Shown here in pieces: positions 29,508 to 37,707 of a DNA stretch of 64,000 nt. Every line of letters begins with the position of its first letter. Position 1 is the stretch's first letter. Source of the DNA: DATFQE01 sp963733845. GTDB taxonomy: Bacteria; Actinomycetota; Thermoleophilia; Gaiellales; Gaiellaceae. The translations under genes and the position numbers were made by a program. Below the pieces are notes generated by a model. It worked only from the letters and a program-made list of their open reading frames with translations. It made no database searches and was not told the DNA's origin. The stretch is taken from contig CAVTEM010000007.1 of the NCBI GenBank assembly GCA_963733845.1, positions 558,001 to 622,000 of the forward strand, read 5' to 3'.

Positions 29508-29986
29508 CGACGGCGGCCGTGTGGGACGCGCTCGCCGAGATCCCGGATCCGGAGATCCCGGTGATCTCGCTGGTGGAGCTCGGAGTTGTCCGTCAGGTCG
29601 AGGTCGAGGGTTCGCGGGTGCGGGTCGAGTTCACGCCGACGTTCCTCGGCTGCCCGGCCCTGGAGACGATGCGCGAGGCGATGATCGAGCGCATTCGCGG
29701 GCTCGGCGGCGAGCCCGACGTGCAGGTGGTCGTCGACGACTCGTGGTCCACCGACCGGATCACGCCCGAGGGTCGCGAGAAGCTGCGCGAGGCCGGCTTC
29801 GCGCCGCCCGCGCCGAGGGAGGCGGGCGCTCCGACGATCGTCCAGCTGCAGGGGCGCTCGTTCAAGTGCCCGTACTGCGGCTCGACCGACACGCGCCTCG
29901 AGAACCTGTTCGGCCCGACGCCGTGCCGGTCGCTCCGCTACTGCGCGAGCTGCCGCCAGCCGTTCGAGCAGTTCAAGACGATCTGA
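29501..29986 (+). CDS. paaD: Phenylacetyl-CoA epoxidase maturation protein PaaD
   Basis: 161 residues. The N-terminal DUF59/MIP18-like part (IPDPEIPVISLVELGVVRQV, FTPTFLGCPALETM) is followed by a C-terminal four-cysteine zinc ribbon (FKCPYCGSTDTRLENLFGPT and CRSLRYCASCRQPFEQFK). PaaD is needed for iron or iron-sulfur assembly of the epoxidase. The GTG start overlaps the paaC stop by 7 bases. No paaE reductase gene follows; the next gene is convergent, 7 bases after the stop. Confidence 0.92.
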   Translation: MVTTAAVWDALAEIPDPEIPVISLVELGVVRQVEVEGSRVRVEFTPTFLGCPALETMREAMIERIRGLGGEPDVQVVVDDSWSTDRITPEGREKLREAGFAPPAPREAGAPTIVQLQGRSFKCPYCGSTDTRLENLFGPTPCRSLRYCASCRQPFEQFKTI

Positions 29987-29993
29987 GGAGCTG

Positions 29994-31190
29994 CTACCCG
30001 ACCAGCCAGAGGTCGCGCTGCGGGGTGCTCAGCCACTCGACGCCGTTCGCCGTGACGAGCACGTCCTCCTCGAGCCCGATGTAGCCGCGGCCGGGGACCG
30101 CCGCGCCGTACTCGAGCGTGTAGACGTTGCCCTCCTCGATACGGCCGTCCGGCGCGTCTCCGTAGCGGTCCCAGCGCGGGCCGAGGATCGTGCCGCCGTC
30201 GTGGGCGGAGCGCCCAAGCTGGTGGCCGAGTGCGTGCATCGGCTCGGGAAAGCCCGCCGAGACCAGGCTCGCACGGGCGGCGCCGTCGACCTCGTGTCCG
30301 AGCGCGCCGGGCCGCAACAGGGCGGCACCGGCGTCGACCGACGCCCACACCGCTCGCCACGCGGCCAGGACGTCGGCGGGTGGCTCGCGCTCGCCCTCGG
30401 CGAGCACGTACCAGACGCGCTGCAGATCGCTGCAGTACTCGTCCTTCTCGACGCCGAAGTCGCAGTGCAGGAGCTCGCCGCGCCGGGTCTCCAGCTCGCC
30501 CGGGGCGCTGTGCCCGACGTCCTTGTCCGGGCCGGCGTTGACCGCGGGGCAGTGGGATGCCTCCCACGCGTAGCCGAGGCCGCGTCGAGAGACCTCCGCC
30601 CGCATCAGTTCGGCGATCTCGATCTCCTTCAAGCCGGGTCCGAGCCGGCCGCCGACGGACGCGAAGATCGCTTCCGTCTCTTCGACTGCCGCGCGGATGC
30701 GTGCGAGCTCGGACGGCGACTTCCGCCCGCGGAGCGAATTGACGATCGGCGCGGACGAGACGAGGCGATCGGCGTACGGCGTGCCCTCGAGCGCCTCGCC
30801 GAGCACGAGCCAGAGTCCATGCGTGAGGCCGTCCGCGGCCGGGTCGCTCGGCGAGTAGTTGAGCGCAATCGACGCGGGAGCGAGCCGCTCGATCGTCGCC
30901 CGAAGCCCGGGCCGAATGCTCTCGTCGTACGCCACGATCTCGGAGTACGCACCCAGCTGCTCGATGCTCGACGCGTCGTGGCGCCCGACGATCGCCACCC
31001 GCTCGCCCGAGCGCGAGAGCAGGAACGCGCTCTGCCAGGCGCAGTACGTGCCGGCGACGAGGTCGAGGCACGGATCCCGCGTGAGAAGGGTCTCGCGAAC
31101 GAGCGTCAGCCAGAGATCGACGCCGTGCTCCTCGAGGATCGGCGGCGCCTGGTCGAGCTTCTCACGCACGAGCGTCGCTGACGGTGCCAC
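29994..31190 (-). CDS. M24 Xaa-Pro aminopeptidase-family protein
   Basis: 398 residues. An N-terminal creatinase-like domain precedes a pita-bread metallopeptidase domain with the five ligands visible: Asp in LLHCDFGVEKDEYCSDLQR (two Asp), His in HALGHQLGRSAHDGG, Glu in IEEGNVYTLEYG, and Glu in GYIGLEEDVLV. Likely a prolidase or aminopeptidase P releasing N-terminal residues next to proline. It is convergent with paaABCD. The start at 31190 (GTG) gives a plausible N-terminus. Confidence 0.82.
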   Translation of the reverse strand: MAPSATLVREKLDQAPPILEEHGVDLWLTLVRETLLTRDPCLDLVAGTYCAWQSAFLLSRSGERVAIVGRHDASSIEQLGAYSEIVAYDESIRPGLRATIERLAPASIALNYSPSDPAADGLTHGLWLVLGEALEGTPYADRLVSSAPIVNSLRGRKSPSELARIRAAVEETEAIFASVGGRLGPGLKEIEIAELMRAEVSRRGLGYAWEASHCPAVNAGPDKDVGHSAPGELETRRGELLHCDFGVEKDEYCSDLQRVWYVLAEGEREPPADVLAAWRAVWASVDAGAALLRPGALGHEVDGAARASLVSAGFPEPMHALGHQLGRSAHDGGTILGPRWDRYGDAPDGRIEEGNVYTLEYGAAVPGRGYIGLEEDVLVTANGVEWLSTPQRDLWLVG

Positions 31191-31233
31191 GCCCAGACGC
31201 TAGCTGTCCGGCCTTGCAGCGACTGGCGATCCT

Positions 31234-31360
31234 CGACCGCAGTCATCCGCGCAGCGGTATCTGGACGAACCAATCCTTGCTGACACAGGGAACGGTCGGA
31301 GATGCGGGTTCGAGTCCCGCCGGCGCTCGATGGCCGTGGCTCAACGGGCGAAAGCGCCGG
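31234..31360 (+). other. Structured intergenic segment with tRNA-like T-arm
   Basis: The 233 bases between the M24 gene and the next start hold no protein gene but have three possible stems: CGACCG 31234-31239 with CGGTCG 31293-31298; a perfect T-arm mimic, GCGGG-TTCGAGT-CCCGC, at 31304-31320; and CCGGCGCT 31320-31327 with AGCGCCGG 31353-31360. A complete tRNA cloverleaf cannot be drawn: the bases after the T-arm (CGGCGCT) find no acceptor partner upstream. It could be a small RNA, a leader, or the remnant 3' half of a tRNA left by integration. The next gene may encode a selenoprotein, so a link to tRNA-Sec is tempting but unsupported. Confidence 0.3.
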
Positions 31361-31423
31361 CCGTTCCCCAGCGTCCCTCCTCCCCGGAAACAGACTTCTT
31401 GATCCGCGCGGTACGCTCTCGGC

Positions 31424-31645
31424 GTGGCCGTCGAGATCTACTACTGCCCGACCTGAACAGGCTACGACGACCGGGCCGCGAGTCTCGCGGCCGAGTTGAG
31501 GGCCAACGGCATCGAGGCGGCGGACATCCCCGGCGGCAAGGGCCAGTTCGACGTGATCCGCGACGGCACCACCGTTTTCTCGAAGCACGAGGCCGGCCGG
31601 TTCCCGGAGCACGACGAGGTCCTGGCTGCGCTGGGCGCTCAGTAG
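31424..31645 (+). CDS. Rdx (SelW/SelT/SelH)-family protein, candidate selenoprotein with in-frame TGA
   Basis: 73 residues if the TGA at 31454-31456 is read as selenocysteine (U). The protein starts VAVEIYYCPTU and continues TGYDDRAASLAAELRANG, PGGKGQFDVIRDGTTVF, SKHEAGRFPEHDEVLAAL. This is a complete Rdx thioredoxin-like domain with the redox motif C-x-x-U at residues 8-11 on the first turn, exactly where SelW proteins carry it, and the usual G-F-V-DG-x-x-F-S-K and RFP segments later. The frame is open on both sides with no shift. A hairpin resembling a bacterial SECIS starts 17 bases after the TGA. One residue more than usual separates U from the Tyr/Phe. If not selenocysteine, it is a truncated pseudogene. 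Start GTG. Confidence 0.65.
31474..31492 (+). promoter_or_regulatory. Bacterial SECIS-like hairpin
   Basis: Inside the coding region, 17 bases after the TGA: GGCCGCG / CGCGGCC, a perfect 7-base stem closing the 5-base loop AGTCT. The position and the loop resemble the fdhF SECIS of E. coli (loop AGGUCU about 22 bases after UGA), which binds SelB. Confidence 0.45.
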
Positions 31646-31699
31646 ACGCCGAGCGAGCGCGTGCAGTCGAGCTTGAGGTCCACTTCTGGTGAGGCGCCG

Positions 31700-32566
31700 G
31701 TGACCGAGGATCGCTGGGCCGCCTGGCTGCGCCGTCGTCGCTCCGGCGGCGACGAGGAGGTCGAGGCCCGGACGCTGGAGCAGCTCGCCCGCATGCGCGA
31801 CCAGATCCTCGACAACGCCGGCTTCGAGCCGGGCCTGTCGTTGCTCGACGTCGGTTGCGGCAACGGGCTCGTCGCGTTCGGCGCGCTCGAGCGGGGGGCG
31901 GGCCGTGTCGTCTTCGCGGACATCTCGGAGACGCTGCTCGACGAGTGCCGGTCGATCGCCGCCGAGCTCGAGGTGCTCGATCGGTGCGTGTTCGTGTCCT
32001 CCGGCGCCGACGACCTCGCCGCGGTCCCTGACGGCTCGGTCGACGTGGTGACGACGCGTTCAGTCCTGATCTACGTGGCCGAGCTCGAGCGCGCGTTCGC
32101 CGAGTTCTCCCGCGTGCTGCGGCCGGGCGGTCGGATCTCGCTCTTCGAGCCGATCAACTCGTTCGGCCTCGAGCCGCGGCGACGCGAGTTCTTCGCGCTC
32201 GACGTGCCGGAGCTCCAGGACATCGGCGAGAAGCTGGCGCGTGTCTTCCGCGCGGCGCAGCCGGAGGACGACCCGATGTTGAACTTCGACGAGCGCGACT
32301 TGATGGAGCTCGCCGAGGGCGCGGGCTTCTTCCCGATCCGCTGCGAGCTCCGCCTCGCGGTCGAGCCGCTCCCCGCTCGGGCCTGGGACGGCTTCCTGCA
32401 CAGCTCCGGCAACCCGAAGCTCCCGACCTTCGCCGAGGCGATGGAGGATGCACTGACCGAGGAGGAGGCCGACCGCTTCGCCGCCTACCTGCGTCCGCGC
32501 GTGGAGCAAGGGCTGGGCCGCTGGCGGATGGGTCACGCCTTTCTCTGGGGGACGAAGCCGGGCTAG
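31700..32566 (+). CDS. Class I SAM-dependent methyltransferase
   Basis: About 288 residues from GTG at 31700; a GTG at 31661 would add 13 residues without family likeness. Motif I is LSLLDVGCGNGLVAFGAL, motif II VDVVTTRSVLIYVAELERAF, and the post-motif FSRVLRPGGRISLFEPINSF. The C-terminal third (FFALDVPELQDIGEKLARVF, GFLHSSGNPKLPTFAEAMED) is a substrate domain that I cannot assign. It is in the same direction as the candidate selenoprotein, 54 bases on. Confidence 0.8.
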   Translation: MTEDRWAAWLRRRRSGGDEEVEARTLEQLARMRDQILDNAGFEPGLSLLDVGCGNGLVAFGALERGAGRVVFADISETLLDECRSIAAELEVLDRCVFVSSGADDLAAVPDGSVDVVTTRSVLIYVAELERAFAEFSRVLRPGGRISLFEPINSFGLEPRRREFFALDVPELQDIGEKLARVFRAAQPEDDPMLNFDERDLMELAEGAGFFPIRCELRLAVEPLPARAWDGFLHSSGNPKLPTFAEAMEDALTEEEADRFAAYLRPRVEQGLGRWRMGHAFLWGTKPG

Positions 32567-32575
32567 AGTCGGGGC

Positions 32576-33028
32576 GTGCGCCCACTCGTCGTCCTGGCCC
32601 TGCTCGCCGCGGTCGCCGGCGGCTGCATGGGCGGCGGCGACGAGGTCTCCCGTGACGACTACGTGGCCCGCGCCGACGGAGTCTGCGGGACATACCAGGT
32701 GCGGCTCAGCCGCCTCCCCCGGCCGGTCACGGCCGAGCCCGCCGAGCTAGGGGCCTTCCTCGACCGGGCGTTGCCGATCGCACGCGAGCAGAACGAGGAG
32801 CTCGCCGACCTGCCCAAGCCGAGCGACGAGGAGACCCGAAACCAGGTCGACCAGCTGCTCGCACTGCTCGAGCAGGAGCTGAACTTCAACGCGGCCGCGC
32901 GGGATGCGGCGAAAGCGGGGCAACAGGCCGAGCTCGACAATGCGTTGCAGCAGGGTGCCGCCGTGAGCGCGGAGGCCGGCCAGATCGCGGAGCAGATCGG
33001 CTTCGTGGTCTGCGCGCGGCGCGCGTAG
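32576..33028 (+). CDS. Putative lipoprotein, unknown function
   Basis: 150 residues. The N-terminus MRPLVVLALLAAVAGGC ends in a lipobox (AGGC), so the mature protein is probably anchored to the outer face of the membrane. The rest is polar and helical (PRPVTAEPAELGAFLDRALP, VDQLLALLEQELNFNAAARD) with two further Cys (VCGTY and VVCARRA) that could form a disulfide. It follows the methyltransferase by 9 bases. Family not recognised, though similar exported helical proteins are frequent in Thermoleophilia. Confidence 0.65.
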   Translation: MRPLVVLALLAAVAGGCMGGGDEVSRDDYVARADGVCGTYQVRLSRLPRPVTAEPAELGAFLDRALPIAREQNEELADLPKPSDEETRNQVDQLLALLEQELNFNAAARDAAKAGQQAELDNALQQGAAVSAEAGQIAEQIGFVVCARRA

Positions 33029-33031
33029 GCC

Positions 33032-33872
<841 letters not shown>

Positions 33873-33977
33873 CGGCGCAATCTTGGCGCATTCCGAGCAC
33901 ACAGTTGTGAGAACTGTTCCGCTAGCGTGATTCGAGGGATGGAAGCCCCGGGTGGGTGGGGCGACTTTCGTGGGCTT

Positions 33978-34949
33978 TCAGCAGACTGTCGGCGGCACGC
34001 GCGCGTTCAGCTCCACGGCGGCGAAGGGGCCCGACGTGATGGTCGGCTTGGCCGAGTCTGTGACGAGATTGTCCCAGGAGTTGCTGGTTACCCTCGTGCC
34101 GAACCTGATCCGGAAGGTCGACTTGTTCACAAGATCGCCGGATCCATAAGTCTTGCCCTCGAGGATGGCTGCACTGAAACCCGGTCGACCCTTGGTGAGG
34201 TTGCCGCTCTTTGCGACGCGGGGGTCGCGCGCGTCCCGGAAGAGAAAGCTGGGCGAGCCGGTGCGCGAGCTGATGGCAGGCTTGTCGAGCGGCAGCCTGT
34301 AGCGACTCCCACCCGGGCGAGAGAGACGGATACCGCCGGCGTGGTGGACCGTGTAGCCGGGATTGAGAGTGACGAAGCACCCGCGGACAGACTTCTCGAC
34401 CTGCAATGACGATGTGCCGCGGAAGATCGACAGCGGTCCCGTGGGAGCGATCGGCAGCTTGAGAGTCTTGCCGCGCAGCGTGGCCGGCGCGATCGCTTGC
34501 AGGCTCCAGCCCTGCCGTCGCAGCTTCTGGACGAACGACGGCGCGATCTGCAGCGTCGTCGTCCCACGTATCGGCACCTGCACGATGTCGACCTTCGGAG
34601 GGAGGAAGCGGGCCTCGACCACGTTGATCCCGGCAGTCCCCGTGAAGGTGCACGTGCGGTTCGTGCCGGCCGGCGCGCACAGACCACCCCAGCCGCCGAA
34701 GCGGGAGTCCTCGACCGGCGTCGCCGTGAGGGTGATCGTGACGCCTTGCAGCGGCCAGGTGACCGAGCACGCCTCCGGACAGTCGTCCTCGTACGTCCCG
34801 GGAATCCCGGGTCCCTCTGCGACGTAGTGGACGATCCCGCTGCCCTCGCCGCGGAGCACGATCCGGCCGCCGTCCTGGAGCGTCCCGGCGCTGCCCGTGG
34901 AGCCGCCGATCGCCCCGGTAAGCGCCAGGGCAAGGACCCATCGCCGCAT
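33978..34949 (-). CDS. Secreted protein with a bacterial-repeat (InlB-like) domain
   Basis: About 323 residues from ATG at 34949 (another ATG six codons upstream). A signal peptide (MRRWVLALALTGAIGGSTGSA) is followed by a segment like the divergent InlB B-repeat/FGGWxGxC module: VTITLTATPVEDSRFGGWGG and CTFTGTAGINVVEARF. The remainder has two beta-rich stretches with LRGKTLKLPIAPTGPLSIF and SAAILEGKTYGSGD. It has no recognised catalytic motif; it is possibly a surface or matrix protein. It stands alone between two crotonase genes. Confidence 0.65.
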   Translation of the reverse strand: MRRWVLALALTGAIGGSTGSAGTLQDGGRIVLRGEGSGIVHYVAEGPGIPGTYEDDCPEACSVTWPLQGVTITLTATPVEDSRFGGWGGLCAPAGTNRTCTFTGTAGINVVEARFLPPKVDIVQVPIRGTTTLQIAPSFVQKLRRQGWSLQAIAPATLRGKTLKLPIAPTGPLSIFRGTSSLQVEKSVRGCFVTLNPGYTVHHAGGIRLSRPGGSRYRLPLDKPAISSRTGSPSFLFRDARDPRVAKSGNLTKGRPGFSAAILEGKTYGSGDLVNKSTFRIRFGTRVTSNSWDNLVTDSAKPTITSGPFAAVELNARVPPTVC

Positions 34950-34988
34950 GGGCACCGAGTCTGGCACCGTCGGGTCAGGCGGTCAACG

Positions 34989-35759
34989 CTAGCGGCCCTT
35001 GAACTCCGGCGGCCGCTTCTCCATGAACGCGGTCAGGCCCTCCTTCGCGTCCTCCGAGGCGAACGCGAGGTAGAGCGCCCGCCGCTCGTACTCGAGGCCG
35101 AGCGAGAGCGGGCTCTCGTACGCGCGATCGACCGCCTCCTTCGCCAGCCGGATCCCGACCGGGCCCTTCGCCGCGATCGCGCGGGCGACGCGCTTCGCCT
35201 CCTCGAGCCAGGCCTCCTTCGCCACCACCCGGGAGACGAGCCCGGCCGCCAGGGCCTCGCGAGCCGTCAGGAAGCGGCCGCTCAGGATCACGTCCATCGC
35301 GATCGCCTTGCCGGCCACGCGCGCCCAGCGCTGCGTCCCTCCGGCGCCCGGGATGATCCCGAGGTTCGTCTCCGGCTGGCCGAGCTGCGCGGTCTCGGAC
35401 GCGATCACGATGTCGCACGTGAGCGCGAGCTCGCAGCCGCCGCCCAGGCAGTAGCCCGAGACCGCGGCGACGAGCGGCGTCCAGAGGTTGCGGATCTCCT
35501 CCCAGCGGTCCATGCGCCGCTGGTAGTACATGTCGATCGGCGTCGCCCGCGAGAGCTCGTCGATGTCCGCGCCGGCCGCGAAGGCACGCTCGTTGCCGCC
35601 GAGCACGATTGCGCGGATCGAATCGTCGGCGTCGAGCTCCTTCAGCGCGGCGCCGAGCTCGTCCATCAGCTCGGTCGATAGCGCGTTCAGCTGCTTCGGC
35701 CGGTTGAGCAGGACGACCGCGATCGGCTCCTCGCGTTCGACCAGAACGAGCTCGCTCAT
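34989..35759 (-). CDS. paaF: Enoyl-CoA hydratase, PaaF-like
   Basis: 256 residues. Typical short-chain enoyl-CoA hydratase: ERAFAAGADIDELSRATP, AVSGYCLGGGCELALTCDIVI (oxyanion hole), ETNLGIIPGAGGTQRWAR (with the catalytic Glu pair at GxCE and PEx-NLG), and the end TAFMEKRPPEFKGR. In the paa route PaaF hydrates 2,3-dehydroadipyl-CoA; it could equally serve fatty-acid oxidation. The ATG at 35759 overlaps the upstream SnoaL gene's stop as ATGA, fixing the start. Confidence 0.78.
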   Translation of the reverse strand: MSELVLVEREEPIAVVLLNRPKQLNALSTELMDELGAALKELDADDSIRAIVLGGNERAFAAGADIDELSRATPIDMYYQRRMDRWEEIRNLWTPLVAAVSGYCLGGGCELALTCDIVIASETAQLGQPETNLGIIPGAGGTQRWARVAGKAIAMDVILSGRFLTAREALAAGLVSRVVAKEAWLEEAKRVARAIAAKGPVGIRLAKEAVDRAYESPLSLGLEYERRALYLAFASEDAKEGLTAFMEKRPPEFKGR

Positions 35760-36121
35760 CGGCTCGCCCCCTCCGGCAGCCGTACCGACACGCGCCACGA
35801 GGCGCGCCACCGGCCGGCTGAACGGGTGAAGACATCGGTGATCGCGTAGTCCCCCGTCAGGTCTCGCCCGGCGACCGAGGCGTCCCAGTTCAACGTGGCC
35901 TGGACGATCCCGACGTCGCCATAGATCCGTGTGTCGAGCACTTCGCACGCGAGGGATCGGGTGTCGATGGTCGGCAACGCCGCCAGCCACGCGTCACGCG
36001 GCAGGACGGGCGCCACACCCCCGACGCTCGCGAGTGAGAAGTCGTCGGCGAGGAGGTCTCGGGCCGCGTCGACGTCGCGTCGTTCGACAGCGCCCGCCCA
36101 CGCGAGCTCGACCGACCTCAA
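35756..36121 (-). CDS. NTF2-like (SnoaL/DUF4440) protein
   Basis: 121 residues of the cone-like NTF2 fold: VELAWAGAVERRDVDAARDL, LLADDFSLASVGGVAP, YGDVGIVQATLNWDASVAG and DVFTRSAGRWRASWRVS are the regular family segments. These proteins act as isomerases or binding proteins for small hydrophobic ligands. It starts with a TTG at 36121 that overlaps the TGA of the upstream crotonase and ends overlapping the next crotonase, so all three are co-translated and a shared pathway is likely. Confidence 0.75.
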   Translation of the reverse strand: MRSVELAWAGAVERRDVDAARDLLADDFSLASVGGVAPVLPRDAWLAALPTIDTRSLACEVLDTRIYGDVGIVQATLNWDASVAGRDLTGDYAITDVFTRSAGRWRASWRVSVRLPEGASR

Positions 36122-36933
36122 CTCTTCGTCCGCGCCAGGAATTTCTCGATCGCCTCCTTCGCCTCGTCGTTCTTCATCGACAGCGCGAGCCAGTCGCGCG
36201 CGTGGCCGACGGTCTCGTGCCAGGAGATGTCACGCCACCAGTTCAGCTGCTGCTTCGCGTACCTGGTCGTCTCGGGCAGCTTCGCGGCCAGCTTGTCGAC
36301 GACCTCGTCGACCTTCGCGTCCAGCTCGGCGGCTGGGACGGCCCAGTTGACGAGGCCCCATTCGGCCGCCTGCGCGGCCGGGATCGGCTCGCACAGCAGA
36401 ACGATCTCCCGGGCGCGGCGCTCGCCGACCATGATCGGCAGCCACTGGGTAGCGCCGCCGGCCGGAACCGAGCCGTGCTCGAGCCCCACGTGGCGGATGA
36501 ACGCGTCGTCGACCATGACGGAGAGGTCGCACGCCATCTGCAGCTCGTTGCCGCCTCCCACGGCGATCCCGTTCACGCGCGCGAGGGTCGGCTTGCCGAT
36601 CTCGCGCAGCCGGTCGTGCATGTCCTTGAAGGCGCCGAACCACTTCCAGTACTCCTTGGAGTTGCCGACCAGATCCGTGCCCCAGGCCTTGAGGTCGGCG
36701 CCGACGCAGAAGGCGCGGCCGGTGCCCGTGACGACGACCACGCGGATCTCGTCGTCCCACGACGCGTCCTCGCAGGCGCGCGCCAGCTCGCGGAGCATGC
36801 GGAAGTCGAACGCGTTGAGGACGTCCGGCCGGTTGAGCCGGATCGTCGCCCGGGGCGGCGCCTTCTCGTAGACGATCCGGTCGAAGCCGAGCTCGTCGGG
36901 TGAGAGCGGGAGCGGCTGGTCCGGCTCCGCCAC
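36118..36933 (-). CDS. Crotonase related to ring-opening hydrolases (BamA/Oah, BadI)
   Basis: 271 residues, GTG start at 36933 overlapping the upstream stop. Crotonase fold: GTGRAFCVGADLKAWG, RVNGIAVGGGNELQMACDL. The stretch VGLEHGSVPAGGATQWLPIM and the following EIVLLCEPIPAAQAAEWGLVNW resemble 6-oxocyclohex-1-ene-1-carbonyl-CoA hydrolase and 2-ketocyclohexanecarboxyl-CoA hydrolase more than plain hydratases. This suggests hydrolytic C-C cleavage of an alicyclic or aromatic-derived CoA ester. It is grouped with an EthD-like protein and SnoaL-like protein. Plain enoyl-CoA hydratase activity remains possible. Confidence 0.65.
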   Translation of the reverse strand: MAEPDQPLPLSPDELGFDRIVYEKAPPRATIRLNRPDVLNAFDFRMLRELARACEDASWDDEIRVVVVTGTGRAFCVGADLKAWGTDLVGNSKEYWKWFGAFKDMHDRLREIGKPTLARVNGIAVGGGNELQMACDLSVMVDDAFIRHVGLEHGSVPAGGATQWLPIMVGERRAREIVLLCEPIPAAQAAEWGLVNWAVPAAELDAKVDEVVDKLAAKLPETTRYAKQQLNWWRDISWHETVGHARDWLALSMKNDEAKEAIEKFLARTKS

Positions 36934-37211
36934 TACTCCACGTCCGCGAAGTGCACGTGGAAGGGCACACCCATCGCCATTCCGTCCTTGCCCGTCTCCA
37001 TGAACTCCGGGGTCCGGGCCGCGGCCTTGAACGCGTCGCGGTCGGCGAACTCCCACTCGGCGTAGTACTTGTACAGCGGCTCGCCCATCGGGGCGGCGAA
37101 CACCTTCCCGTGGCGGAACGTCCCGCCCGGGACGCGACGGCAGAGCTCGGCGTGCTGCTCGTAGCGGTCGGGGTCGGGCTCGGCCTCGTAGACCATGAAC
37201 GCTCTGACCAT
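36933..37211 (-). CDS. EthD-like dimeric alpha/beta barrel protein
   Basis: 92 residues from the ATG at 37211. VRAFMVYEAEPDPDRYEQH, FRHGKVFAAPMGEPLYKYYA and EWEFADRDAFKAAARTPEFM match the EthD-like branch of dimeric ferredoxin-like barrels. Members help P450 or other degradation enzymes, often with no known catalysis. Stop and next start overlap (GTG within TAG context), so it is the first gene of a four-gene operon with the crotonases. Confidence 0.75.
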   Translation of the reverse strand: MVRAFMVYEAEPDPDRYEQHAELCRRVPGGTFRHGKVFAAPMGEPLYKYYAEWEFADRDAFKAAARTPEFMETGKDGMAMGVPFHVHFADVE

Positions 37212-37257
37212 GCGCACCTCTTTGTCGGGGACGGCGCGGAGCGTATAGCTTGGCCGC

Positions 37258-37707
37258 GTGTCGAGCGGAACGGCCATCGCAGTGGTGCTGACGGTGACGT
37301 GCGGGCTCGCCGGCAGCGTGCAGGCCGCGGTCATGGGTGAGCTCGGCGAGCGGGTCGGTGTCGCGCCCGCGCTCGCGTTCTCGGTGCTCGTCTCGATGAT
37401 CTGTGCGCTCGCCATCCTGCTCGTCTGGGAGCGGAGCCTCGCCGGTTTCCGCGACGCCGCCCAGCAGCCCGCCTGGCTCTGGATCGGCGGCCTGATGAGC
37501 GTCTACATCGTCCTGGCGATCACGATCGCCACACCGCGCATCGGGGTCGCCGCGACGATCGGGCTCGTCATCGCAGGCAACCTCGTGATGGCGGCGGCGA
37601 TCGACCGCTGGGGCCTGCTCGCCCAGGACCAGATCCCGATCACCTGGCACCGCGTGCTCGGGCTCGCGCTGCTGGCGGTCGGGTCGGCGCTCATCCTGCG
37701 GACGTGA
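37258..37707 (+). CDS. YdcZ/DMT-family small membrane transporter
   Basis: 149 residues with five hydrophobic helices. The pattern AVVLTVTCGLAGSVQAAVMG and RVLGLALLAVGSALILR matches the DUF606/YdcZ half-transporters of the drug/metabolite superfamily, which usually work as dimers. The ATG at 37258 is divergent from the EthD-like gene 46 bases away; the stop overlaps the NUDIX start by 4 bases. Confidence 0.7.
   Translation: MSSGTAIAVVLTVTCGLAGSVQAAVMGELGERVGVAPALAFSVLVSMICALAILLVWERSLAGFRDAAQQPAWLWIGGLMSVYIVLAITIATPRIGVAATIGLVIAGNLVMAAAIDRWGLLAQDQIPITWHRVLGLALLAVGSALILRT

Noticed and set aside
31251..31327. A complete tRNA (tRNA-Val GAC or tRNA-Sec) ending at the T-arm near 31320
   Set aside because: A T-arm is present and a GAC-like anticodon loop can be forced, but the acceptor stem does not pair, the D-arm is poor, and no TCA anticodon loop exists.
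31270..31330. Cobalamin riboswitch-like string
   Set aside because: Only a loose likeness to the B12 box; no full set of stems and no cobalamin-related gene downstream.
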